DNA from: Candidatus Zhuqueibacterota bacterium
GTDB lineage: Bacteria > Zhuqueibacterota > Zhuqueibacteria > Oceanimicrobiales > Oceanimicrobiaceae
Length of the DNA stretch: 14,326 nucleotides
NCBI GenBank assembly: GCA_011775825.1
Contig: JAABYK010000019.1
Location: 1-14,326, forward strand
Direction: 5' to 3'
Shown: piece after piece, positions 1 to 6,444 of the stretch
Layout of the letters: every line of letters starts with the position of its first letter
How positions within the stretch are numbered: position 1 is the first letter of the stretch
Program-made: the position numbers and the translations under genes
Notes under the pieces: generated by a model
Database searches by the model: none
Seen by the model: only the letters and a program-made list of their open reading frames with translations
Told to the model about the DNA's origin: nothing

Positions 1-552
1 GATGATGGTCCCGATTCGGTTACGACACCCAAAATCCTTGAGGCCCTTTCCAGAAATAATGCTAAAGCCACCTTCTTTCTCATCAGCAGCCGGGTGATGG
101 GCAATAAGGACCTTGTAACTGAAATCGTTGCTCGCGGTCATGAAATCGGCAATCACCTCACCTATGACGAACCGAGCGTGAACCTTGCTCCGGAGGAATT
201 TAGAGAGGCACTTTACGAGGCAGATTCGATCCTCGGGCAGTTTGATGAGGTACGATGGTTTCGACCGGGTGGAGGACGCTACAATGAACAGATGATCGCC
301 ATTCTTCAAGAACACGACTATCGATGTGCATTAGGTTCCGTTTACCCTTTTGACACATTCATTCCTTGGGTTTGGTTTGAGGTCGAATACGTGCTTCACA
401 ATGTGCAACCGGGCTCTATCATCATACTTCATGATGTCGGTGAACGAGGGAACAGAACGGTTAAAGCCTTGGCGCGTCTCGTTCCCGCGTTGATTCATCG
501 GGGTTTCCACTTTGTGACTTTATCCGAACTGTATCAATTGAAGAAAGATTGA
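1..552 (+). CDS. Polysaccharide deacetylase (NodB homology domain), 5' end outside window
   Basis: The 183 visible residues are the C-terminal part of a carbohydrate esterase family 4 (NodB-type) domain, whose members remove acetyl groups from chitin, peptidoglycan or exopolysaccharide using a divalent metal. The frame is open from base 1 and begins inside motif 1 (DDGPD, residues 1-5). It continues with ATFFLIS, motif 2 in the form GNHLTYDEPS (H52), motif 3 FRPGGGRYN (87-95) and the terminal motif IILHDVG (141-147, H144). An in-frame ATG at 94 is internal, because the metal-binding Asp lies upstream of it. In the usual HxxxH motif the second His ligand is Asp here (H52-L-T-Y-D56), so the metal site may be altered or this may be a divergent subfamily. 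A signal peptide or anchor, if any, lies outside the window. The gene converges on the next one, 44 bases away, with no clear terminator between. The family call is secure; the substrate is unknown. Confidence 0.88.
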   Translation, partial: DDGPDSVTTPKILEALSRNNAKATFFLISSRVMGNKDLVTEIVARGHEIGNHLTYDEPSVNLAPEEFREALYEADSILGQFDEVRWFRPGGGRYNEQMIAILQEHDYRCALGSVYPFDTFIPWVWFEVEYVLHNVQPGSIIILHDVGERGNRTVKALARLVPALIHRGFHFVTLSELYQLKKD

Positions 553-596
553 GCAGCAGCCATTCGTTTCGCGTTTTGGAGAGTGTTCACATTGTT

Positions 597-1097
597 TTAC
601 TGAAGTTGTACTTGCTTGACGCTGCGGACTTCTCGTAACACTAAATCAATGGGTACGAGTTTGCCCACGGTTGTGTAATATCCACCGTTCACCGGAGTTG
701 TGGTGGCGCGCTCTTTAAATTTAGCTTTCTTGGATAAAAACCATTTGCGGGTTTGTGGCATCGGTAAAATATACAAGCGTTTCATTTCAACAAAATAATA
801 AAAAAGCAGATCAGCTTCGGTATACATGAAGCAGCCGGGAGTCTTTTTCTCTTCGTTACTTAAGGTTTCAAAGAAGAAGTTGCCGGTTTTGTGCCATTGG
901 TCGGCTTTTATTTCGATCTTGTAGGAGTCCTTTTTCGTGGTCCAGATCAAATCGACATCCATTTTTTGAAATATCGGATCGCGCTCAACGTTTTTTACCT
1001 TCACAGTATTTTTGAGGCTTCGCAACCAGTTTTCGATTTCCAGCGCCGCTGGTTCGGAAATCTCAACGGCATTGCTCATTTTGATTCTGCGCTTCAA
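597..1097 (-). CDS. Hypothetical protein with PD-(D/E)XK nuclease-like motifs
   Basis: This 166-residue soluble protein is not one I can name. Residues 46-64 carry a pattern typical of PD-(D/E)XK phosphodiesterases: an acidic strand (D47, D49 in MDVDLIW), a hairpin (TTKKDS), then YKIEIKAD with E62 and K64 in the E-x-K position. A TGN-FFFE stretch follows (T71-E77), and later a small aromatic strand (CFMYTEADLLFYYF). This resembles phage- and plasmid-type endonuclease-fold proteins, but the activity is inferred from motifs only. The start is TTG at 1097: an AAGGAG lies 5 bases upstream, and the TTG overlaps the TGA stop of the upstream gene (TTGA). An in-frame ATG at 1079 has no comparable ribosome site. 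The overlap implies translational coupling to the FHA/lytic transglycosylase gene, so the two proteins are probably made in fixed ratio and may work together. Confidence 0.7.
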   Translation of the reverse strand: MKRRIKMSNAVEISEPAALEIENWLRSLKNTVKVKNVERDPIFQKMDVDLIWTTKKDSYKIEIKADQWHKTGNFFFETLSNEEKKTPGCFMYTEADLLFYYFVEMKRLYILPMPQTRKWFLSKKAKFKERATTTPVNGGYYTTVGKLVPIDLVLREVRSVKQVQLQ

Positions 1098-2563
1098 CTG
1101 ATCTCCTTTAACAGATTTTTGAATTTAAATCCAAATAAACCAGGATTTTCTCCAATCACCGCGGCAGAAACCACATAAAAGACAAAATCATACGTTTGCT
1201 TCGGTATCTTGTGATGTTTGACCAGATTCCAAAAATTTCTTTCTTTCGGATTTGGAGGCATTTGATCGAGAAGGCCCTGGAGATTGCCAATTCCCCAGTT
1301 ATACGATGCCAACACCAGCAATCCCGAGCCTTGAGCCTTGGTATTGTAGAGATCGCGGATCAATCGAGCGGCGGCTTTCGTGGATCTTACAAAATCATGG
1401 CGTTCGTCTTTGGGATCGGGTCGACGGACTCTTCTGAGCGGGCCAAGCTTTAGTCCATATGCAGAAGCGGTTCGCGGAATAAACTGCCACATACCTTTTG
1501 CAATACCATATTTGGTTCTTGGACCGACTCGGTTTACATCAAAATCGCTTTCCTGGAGCGCAAGATAAAGGAATTGTGGCGGAAGATTGTGTGCCAGGAA
1601 AGCGTTCGCAATGCTATCCTGGTATCCATAGGCTCTGCTCCGGGTAATGGCCACTTGCAAGCGCTCGGTTGACTGCCACCTTTTTATATACTTTCTTACT
1701 TCTGTGAAAAAATCCCTCGGTGCGTTCAACTCGCATTCACCAAAAATGCGCGCAATTCTCAATATTAGCACATCTGTTTCATTCATTTGGTCATAGAGTC
1801 CGAGTTCATCTACAAAATGATTGTATTTGTCTCGCAGAACCAGATATTCCTTTTGGAGATGATTCAATTCTTGAGCGAGACTGTCGTCGGATGACGTTTC
1901 AATAGCTTCGTTCAATTGCGCGATCTGCAGCTCCAAGGTTTTCATGTTGTAAAAAATCTCTGTGCCCAGAGGTTCAAGTTTCTCTAACCGTTCGTGCTGA
2001 AACCAAGCGGTGGTCAATGCTGCTCCGGCGACAACAGTCATCAGGCTAAGTGCCATCACGAACCTTCGACCCCGCCGCTTCACGGCCTGTTCAAAGGCAT
2101 TTCGCACATACATGGTGTATTGGCCTGCACGTTTTGGAAGCGTCTTGGAAAAATACTGGTTGAACACCTGAGTACAGGAAGGAATGGCTCTGAAAATTGT
2201 TCCGATTAATGTATTGCCGAAGAGACTTTGTTGGGGAGGCGCATTTGTTTTGATTTTGAAGGAGACAAGAGGGCCGCCTTTCCCAAGTTGAACCGTTGCC
2301 CTCTCTGAAAGAAATTTCTTATTGATGAGTTCGCCATCCATGAACGTGCCGTTTGTACTATGCAGGTCATGGAGCCACCATTTACCGTTTTCATTTACGA
2401 CTTGAAGATGATGTCCGCTTACCACCGCATCTTGAATTTGTACTTCGCACGAGTTTCCACGTCCGATTTGAAATGAGTGAGAGAACGTAAAGCGGTGCTC
2501 ATCAGGATGGCCGCGATTTACAGTGATCTCTACTTCCGACTTAGGTTTGCCAAACTGCAACAT
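1094..2563 (-). CDS. FHA domain-containing membrane-anchored lytic transglycosylase
   Basis: The 489-residue protein has an unusual order of domains. Residues about 10-105 form a forkhead-associated domain, with GRGN (34-37), SGHH (49-52) and the phosphothreonine-binding loop DLHSTNGTF (66-74). After a linker, a basic RRGRR (163-167) precedes one hydrophobic helix (about 168-187). A heptad-like coiled coil follows (about 190-248), then a C-terminal SLT/MltD-like lysozyme-fold domain (about 320-440). That domain has the catalytic Glu in LALQESDFD (E338), the GIAKGMWQF motif (353-361) and SYNWGIGN (420-427). By the positive-inside rule the FHA domain is cytoplasmic and the glycan-cleaving domain periplasmic, which suggests that Ser/Thr phosphorylation recruits or controls a peptidoglycan lyase. 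I chose ATG at 2563, preceded by GGTGA at suitable distance; TTG at 2575 in the same frame would add four residues. Downstream the nuclease-like gene overlaps by four bases. Confidence 0.87.
   Translation of the reverse strand: MLQFGKPKSEVEITVNRGHPDEHRFTFSHSFQIGRGNSCEVQIQDAVVSGHHLQVVNENGKWWLHDLHSTNGTFMDGELINKKFLSERATVQLGKGGPLVSFKIKTNAPPQQSLFGNTLIGTIFRAIPSCTQVFNQYFSKTLPKRAGQYTMYVRNAFEQAVKRRGRRFVMALSLMTVVAGAALTTAWFQHERLEKLEPLGTEIFYNMKTLELQIAQLNEAIETSSDDSLAQELNHLQKEYLVLRDKYNHFVDELGLYDQMNETDVLILRIARIFGECELNAPRDFFTEVRKYIKRWQSTERLQVAITRSRAYGYQDSIANAFLAHNLPPQFLYLALQESDFDVNRVGPRTKYGIAKGMWQFIPRTASAYGLKLGPLRRVRRPDPKDERHDFVRSTKAAARLIRDLYNTKAQGSGLLVLASYNWGIGNLQGLLDQMPPNPKERNFWNLVKHHKIPKQTYDFVFYVVSAAVIGENPGLFGFKFKNLLKEIS
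1103..1108 (-). promoter_or_regulatory. Ribosome binding site deciding a TTG start
   Basis: On the minus strand AAGGAG sits five bases before the TTG at 1095-1097, inside the end of the upstream coding region. It favours the TTG start with TTGA overlap over the ATG at 1077-1079 for the nuclease-like gene. Confidence 0.65.
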
Positions 2564-2641
2564 AACTGTCACCAATGTTTCTCAGGCATAAGAGCAGATA
2601 GAAGACCAGAAGCTGAGAGATCTTAAAGAGGCGGTAGATAA

Positions 2642-2669
2642 AAGATACGATTAAATCACTGAAAGTCAA
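2642..2669 (-). promoter_or_regulatory. Predicted sigma-70-like promoter for the FHA/transglycosylase operon
   Basis: On the minus strand TTGACT (2664-2669) is followed after 16 bases by TATCTT (2642-2647). It lies about 80 bases before the predicted start at 2563 and downstream of the terminator at 2705-2739, so it would give the two-gene operon its own transcript. This is a match by eye; the -10 box has 4 of 6 consensus bases. Confidence 0.45.
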
Positions 2670-2704
2670 GTCGAATCTGCTGTGTGGCCAACAGAAAAGT
2701 AAAT

Positions 2705-2739
2705 AAAAGGGCGGTAGAAATGGCTCCTACCGCCCTTTT
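2705..2739 (-). terminator. Rho-independent terminator after the LolA-like lipoprotein gene
   Basis: AAAAGGGCGGTAG (2705-2717) and its exact complement CTACCGCCCTTTT (2727-2739) form a perfect 13-bp stem with a 9-base loop. In the minus-strand transcript the stem runs into TTTTATTT. It lies 30 bases past the stop of the lipoprotein gene at 2769 and before the promoter of the next minus-strand gene, so it separates the two units. Confidence 0.88.
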
Positions 2740-2768
2740 GGAATTTTCAGAGCGAATGCTTGGGGGGC

Positions 2769-3593
2769 TTATTGTTTTGCAGTCATGCTCTTAGGGCCTT
2801 GAAAAATGGAGTCCTCGACACCCGCATTAATTTCGACTTTCTCCAACTTGGCTTCCCAAACCATATCACCATTCTCTTCGTACTGTGCTACGTCGTGGGC
2901 TAACGTGATCCCATCCACTGCTTTGTAGTCTTCAAGTGTCATGTACATGGGTTCTTTTTCTAACTCCATGTTAAGCATTTCACCTGAAGACCTGATCAAA
3001 TGGTGGGTTTTTGTGCTCACATAATTCTTGAGGACATGGCCATTCATGTCGGTGGTCTGGAGCACAAAACACTCTTCGTCTTCCACCATTTCTTTTCCAA
3101 GCAGTTCCATGGTGTACCCTTTTTCCTCATAGTTCCTGTATCCATCCATCCACGTCGCAGCCATGTCTTCCCACTGCTGGAGTTCGGGTTCGGTCAGTTC
3201 TTTAACTTGGCCGCCCTTGTTGGTCCAACCGTTGGTTCCATTGTACCAGGTCGATATGGTTCCCATGGGCGACGGAAAGTCAAAACGCAATTTGTTGGGT
3301 CGTTTGCACTTGACGATCATTTCCATGGTCATGCCGCCCTCGCCCATCATTTCTCCTTCCGCCATTTCTCCTTCCATTCCTGACATTTCTTCGCCACCTT
3401 CCATACTTGGTGGCATCTGATACATGGTGAATTGCCAGGTTTCGACACGATCGTTTATTGAGGCTAACGTGTCAGCGCCCCCCATAGCTTCGGTCATCAT
3501 CGCTACAACATCATCAGCAGTCGGTTCCTGCTTCTGACATCCAAGAGCAAAAGCAACCAAGCTACACAGAATTAAACATAACGTGTTTCTCAT
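2769..3593 (-). CDS. LolA-like outer-membrane lipoprotein with Met/Glu-rich insert
   Basis: The 274-residue precursor starts with a short signal peptide ending in ALGC (C19), a somewhat non-canonical lipobox, so it is probably lipidated and anchored on the periplasmic face of a membrane. The body has the alternating strands of the LolA/LppX-like lipoprotein-sorting fold, such as LRFDFPSPMGTISTWYNGTNGW and EECFVLQTTDMNG, a fold that binds lipids or acyl chains. Residues 57-92 form an acidic insert with 11 Met and 9 Glu in 36 positions and no Lys or Arg. The start is the second ATG (3593): AAGGAGG lies 7 bases before it but only one base before the first ATG (3599). It is a single-gene unit with its own promoter and terminator. 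The fold is inferred, and the ligand is unknown; cargo could be lipid or, through the insert, metal. Confidence 0.72.
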   Translation of the reverse strand: MRNTLCLILCSLVAFALGCQKQEPTADDVVAMMTEAMGGADTLASINDRVETWQFTMYQMPPSMEGGEEMSGMEGEMAEGEMMGEGGMTMEMIVKCKRPNKLRFDFPSPMGTISTWYNGTNGWTNKGGQVKELTEPELQQWEDMAATWMDGYRNYEEKGYTMELLGKEMVEDEECFVLQTTDMNGHVLKNYVSTKTHHLIRSSGEMLNMELEKEPMYMTLEDYKAVDGITLAHDVAQYEENGDMVWEAKLEKVEINAGVEDSIFQGPKSMTAKQ

Positions 3594-3600
3594 CCACATG

Positions 3601-3607
3601 CCTCCTT
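3601..3607 (-). promoter_or_regulatory. Ribosome binding site selecting the second ATG of the lipoprotein gene
   Basis: AAGGAGG on the minus strand has a 7-base gap to the ATG at 3591-3593 but only one base to the ATG at 3597-3599. The downstream ATG is therefore the likelier start. Confidence 0.75.
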
Positions 3608-3647
3608 TTTTGTTAAAGAATTGTTAATCTTGATCACAAAACCCAAA

Positions 3648-3676
3648 ATGTTAATGAAATGACGGACAAATGTCAA
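3648..3676 (-). promoter_or_regulatory. Predicted sigma-70-like promoter for the lipoprotein gene
   Basis: A perfect TTGACA (3671-3676, minus strand) is followed by 17 bases and TAACAT (3648-3653, 4 of 6 bases of the -10 consensus). Transcription would start near 3641, leaving a leader of about 48 bases before the ATG at 3593. Confidence 0.65.
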
Positions 3677-3777
3677 GGAATTTCTTCTGACTAACCCTTT
3701 AATTTTTAGAAAATTCTGATTTGATGCCATCTCTTAAATCCGGCATTCACAAGCTCCTCTCGCAGATTTTTAAGCGC

Positions 3778-4332
3778 CTATTTTAGTCCCAACTCTCCGG
3801 CTATCGATTGCATTGCCTGAATCACATTTTTGATGTGTTCGTCGAGTGTCAGTCCAAGCAGTTCGGCGCCTTTTTGAATGTCTTCCCGTTTTACATTTTT
3901 GGCGAATGCCTTATCTTTCATCTTCTTTTTTACGGATTTCACCTTCACATCCATCAAACTCTTTGACGGACGCACTAATGCAACCGCTACGATGAATCCG
4001 GTCAGTTCATCCACCGCAAACAACGATTTTTCCATATTGGTTTCCGGTATCACCCCTGTGTAATCTGCGTGAGATAGGATGGCTCGGGTAATTTCGTCCG
4101 GATAACCTTTCTCTTCAAGAATCTTAACGCCAACATAGGGGTGCTCCTGTTTCGTCGGGTGCTGCTCGTAGTCGAAATCGTGCAGCAAACCGACCACAGC
4201 CCATTTTTCTTCGTCTTCACCAAATTTGCGTGCATAAAAACGCATAGCAGCTTCCACCGCAAGCATGTGTTTTTGAAGATTTTCGGATTTTGTGTATTCA
4301 GTCATCAGTTTCCAGGCTTCTTGACGATTCAA
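3778..4332 (-). CDS. HD-domain metal-dependent phosphohydrolase
   Basis: The protein, 184 residues from the chosen start, belongs to the HD superfamily, whose members hydrolyse phosphomonoesters, nucleotides or cyclic nucleotides with metal ions. The ligand pattern is visible: H22 in LQKHMLAVE, the HD doublet in GLLHDFDYE (H51, D52), H64 in EHPYVG, H88 in LSHADYTG and D108 in FAVDELTGF. The C-terminal third is Lys-rich and helical, with no membrane segment and no partner domain. AAGGAGG lies 5 bases before the TTG at 4332, whereas the in-frame ATG at 4347 overlaps that ribosome site and has none of its own. TTG is therefore preferred; using ATG would add five residues. The lipid kinase ends 93 bases upstream on the same strand, and the two may be cotranscribed. 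The substrate is unknown. Confidence 0.85.
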   Translation of the reverse strand: MNRQEAWKLMTEYTKSENLQKHMLAVEAAMRFYARKFGEDEEKWAVVGLLHDFDYEQHPTKQEHPYVGVKILEEKGYPDEITRAILSHADYTGVIPETNMEKSLFAVDELTGFIVAVALVRPSKSLMDVKVKSVKKKMKDKAFAKNVKREDIQKGAELLGLTLDEHIKNVIQAMQSIAGELGLK

Positions 4333-4337
4333 TGTTT

Positions 4338-4344
4338 CCTCCTT
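4338..4344 (-). promoter_or_regulatory. Ribosome binding site pointing to a TTG start of the HD-domain gene
   Basis: AAGGAGG (minus strand) directly follows the upstream ATG (4345-4347) and stands 5 bases before TTG (4330-4332). A consensus site at ideal spacing inside the longer frame argues for initiation at TTG. Confidence 0.6.
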
Positions 4345-4425
4345 CATGATTTTTGTTAAAAGACTTACTGCTAAAGTAATGTGAACATAGGGACAACAGA
4401 GTACCAGAGATTTATTCCTCGATAT

Positions 4426-5346
4426 TCATACTATAACATTTATCACCCCTGGCAAAATTTCGAAACAAGCGGGCAGTCTTCCGGCCTGTTCGCCGTCAGT
4501 TTCAACCAGAGCTTCGGAACTCGTTTCCACTTGGATTTTCTTTGCTTGCACAAACCGGACTTTTGGGTTCTGCTGGAGCGTGCCTTTATAGATTTTCGAA
4601 ATGTTAGCGAGTACTTCAAATTTCGATGTTTCTTCAACGATCACGACTTCGAAGAGGCCATCATCGACCCTCGCTTCCGGTGCGATCCACATCCCGCCGC
4701 CAAAAAACTGTCCGTTTGCGGCAACGACCGAGAAAACTACTTGCTCCTCGCAATTCTCATCAATGGATAATTTGACCGGGATATTCCGGAAGGCAAACAA
4801 TGCCCTAACCAAGGCAGAAAAATAGGAGTAAAACGGTCCCAGCGCTTTGGTTGATCGATTAACCCTGTAAGCAACAGCGGCTCCAAAACCGGCATCTGCA
4901 ACGTTTATGAAATACCGTTTGGTCGGTTTGCCTTGCATGTCACAACATTGCACAAGGCCGAGGTCACAGTTTTTTACTGTGCCAGTCATAAGCCGCTCAG
5001 CAGCGCCGGTGATATTACGCTCAGCTCCAAACGTCCTGATCCAATCGCTGCCAGTGCCAAGAGAGATAAATCCAAGCCGCGCCTCCGGATTAATGAGTTT
5101 GCCGTCTTTAAAAAATCCGTTGACAACTTCGTTCATGGTTCCGTCTCCGCCAACGGCAATGATCGTTTCACATCCATTTGCCAGCGCTTGTTGGGTAAAC
5201 CTGGTAGCGTCATGAGCTTTCTCTGTGAACTCAGCAGAAAAATCGTCTAAAATGTCTTTCAAAGATGTGTTCAACTTGTGCCATGTCTTCGCAACGGCTC
5301 GGTTTCCGGCCGCCGGGTTTACAATAAGTTTGAACTTTGCACTCAA
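4426..5346 (-). CDS. Diacylglycerol/sphingosine kinase-family lipid kinase
   Basis: The protein, 306 residues from TTG at 5346, shows the full catalytic pattern of the DAGK/YegS/BmrU family: VNPAAGN near the N-terminus (9-15), the nucleotide-binding GGDGTMNEVV (66-75) and SLGTGSDW (95-102). Further on come ANGQFFGGG with APEARVDDG (about 210-229) and the C-terminal ETDGEQAG (282-289). Such enzymes transfer the ATP gamma-phosphate to diacylglycerol or a related lipid at the inner membrane. The length is normal for the bacterial family. The frame opens at GTG 5358, but TTG at 5346 gives the usual family N-terminus (MSAKFKLIVNP) and overlaps the antiporter stop as TTGA, with a weak GGTGG 8 bases upstream. 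Translational coupling to the antiporter is therefore likely. Diacylglycerol is the commonest substrate in the family, but this is not shown here. Confidence 0.9.
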   Translation of the reverse strand: MSAKFKLIVNPAAGNRAVAKTWHKLNTSLKDILDDFSAEFTEKAHDATRFTQQALANGCETIIAVGGDGTMNEVVNGFFKDGKLINPEARLGFISLGTGSDWIRTFGAERNITGAAERLMTGTVKNCDLGLVQCCDMQGKPTKRYFINVADAGFGAAVAYRVNRSTKALGPFYSYFSALVRALFAFRNIPVKLSIDENCEEQVVFSVVAANGQFFGGGMWIAPEARVDDGLFEVVIVEETSKFEVLANISKIYKGTLQQNPKVRFVQAKKIQVETSSEALVETDGEQAGRLPACFEILPGVINVIV

Positions 5347-6308
5347 ATGATGGCCCACCAGGTAAAAATGCCAACATAGAAAAGAAACAGGAATCCGCCT
5401 TCGGAACGAGACAATTTGTGTCCCGTTCGAAGTATCGGAAATAAAATCAAAGTGAGTCCCGTCATCAGCGGCAAATGATACCTGACGACGTCGTACGAAA
5501 CGGCTAAAGGATGAACAAGCGCGGTTGGGCCAGCGATGGCCATCATGTTAAACATGTTCGAGCCGAGAATGTTGCCGATGCTGATATCGCCTTCATTTTT
5601 GATGGCCGCAACCACCGAGGTGGCAAGTTCGGGCAATGAAGTGCCGATGGCCACAATGGTCAGGCCGAGAATGAGTTCCGGCACACCTGCCCGCCGACTG
5701 ATTTCAGAAGCAGAGTTAACAATCCAATTCGCACCAACAGCAAGGCCAACGATTCCCACAAGAATAAACAAGAGGTTGATTCCCAGGCCTTTCTCCTCAG
5801 TCAGTTTTCGGCGGTACACTTCGTCCACGGAGTCCGGTTCCTTTGTAGCGTATTTGATAACTAGCGCGATGTAAACTACGAAGCCCATGAACAAGGCCAG
5901 GCCTTCAATTCGACTCAACAGTTTGTTTCCACAGAGCCACCAAAACAAAACCGTAATACCAAGAACCAGAGGCATTTCAAACTTCAAAATGCGCAGGTTG
6001 ATGGAAATGGGTCGCAGGAGAGAAGCCAATCCCAGGATGAGCGCCATGTTGCTGATGTTGGACCCCACCACATTGCCAAGGGCAACATCTGCTTTGTTTT
6101 GAACGGCTGCAACCAGGCTAACGACAAATTCCGGCATGGAAGTGCCCAACGCCACGACCGTCAACCCGACGACGATAGGATGCACACCCAGGTTTCTGGC
6201 CAATCGTGAACTGCCACGAACAAGGGCATGGCCACCGGCGAAAAGCAGAATGAGGCCGACAACGAAAAGTACAAGAATCCACGCCGTCGCCCATTGGGTT
6301 AATTCCAT
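5343..6308 (-). CDS. Calcium/sodium antiporter (CaCA superfamily, YrbG-like)
   Basis: This 321-residue inner-membrane protein has about ten hydrophobic segments arranged as two inverted halves, each with the alpha repeat of cation/Ca2+ exchangers. Repeat 1 has GLTVVALGTSMPE (48-60) and GNVVGSNISN (78-87). Repeat 2 has GLTIVAIGTSLPE (215-227) and GNILGSNMFN (245-254). The acidic residues E60 and E227 and the paired Asn/Ser positions form the ion-binding centre in this family. A hydrophilic loop near residues 155-175 separates the halves. The family exchanges Ca2+ for Na+ or H+; ion preference cannot be read from the sequence. The ATG at 6308 has only a weak AGG before it, but a near-consensus promoter lies just upstream. 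The stop overlaps the start of the lipid kinase gene, so the two are cotranscribed. Confidence 0.94.
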   Translation of the reverse strand: MELTQWATAWILVLFVVGLILLFAGGHALVRGSSRLARNLGVHPIVVGLTVVALGTSMPEFVVSLVAAVQNKADVALGNVVGSNISNMALILGLASLLRPISINLRILKFEMPLVLGITVLFWWLCGNKLLSRIEGLALFMGFVVYIALVIKYATKEPDSVDEVYRRKLTEEKGLGINLLFILVGIVGLAVGANWIVNSASEISRRAGVPELILGLTIVAIGTSLPELATSVVAAIKNEGDISIGNILGSNMFNMMAIAGPTALVHPLAVSYDVVRYHLPLMTGLTLILFPILRTGHKLSRSEGGFLFLFYVGIFTWWAII

Positions 6309-6342
6309 CGCCTATTCACTTGGGTTGTGACAAAGTGAGTTA

Positions 6343-6371
6343 AATATAACGGATGATGCAGATAATGTCAA
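6343..6371 (-). promoter_or_regulatory. Near-consensus sigma-70-like promoter for the antiporter/lipid kinase operon
   Basis: On the minus strand TTGACA (6366-6371) is followed by exactly 17 bases and TATATT (6343-6348), 11 of 12 consensus positions. Predicted initiation near 6336 gives a leader of about 28 bases to the ATG at 6308. It is the best promoter match in the window and suggests strong constitutive expression. Confidence 0.75.
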
Positions 6372-6444
6372 ATTAAGATCGGTGCTGCAGGTCAAAGGTA
6401 CAACGACAAGGATAGTCAGGTTTGGACAAAAGCCTGCAAGTTTA

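Noticed and set aside
3000..3383. A 127-codon His- and Phe-rich frame on the plus strand.
   Set aside because: Its odd composition is the complement of Met/Glu-rich codons of the lipoprotein gene on the other strand.
3701..3715. Inverted repeat AATTTT-TAG-AAAATT.
   Set aside because: The stem is six A/T pairs only, too weak for a terminator, and there is no GC core or proper U-tract context.
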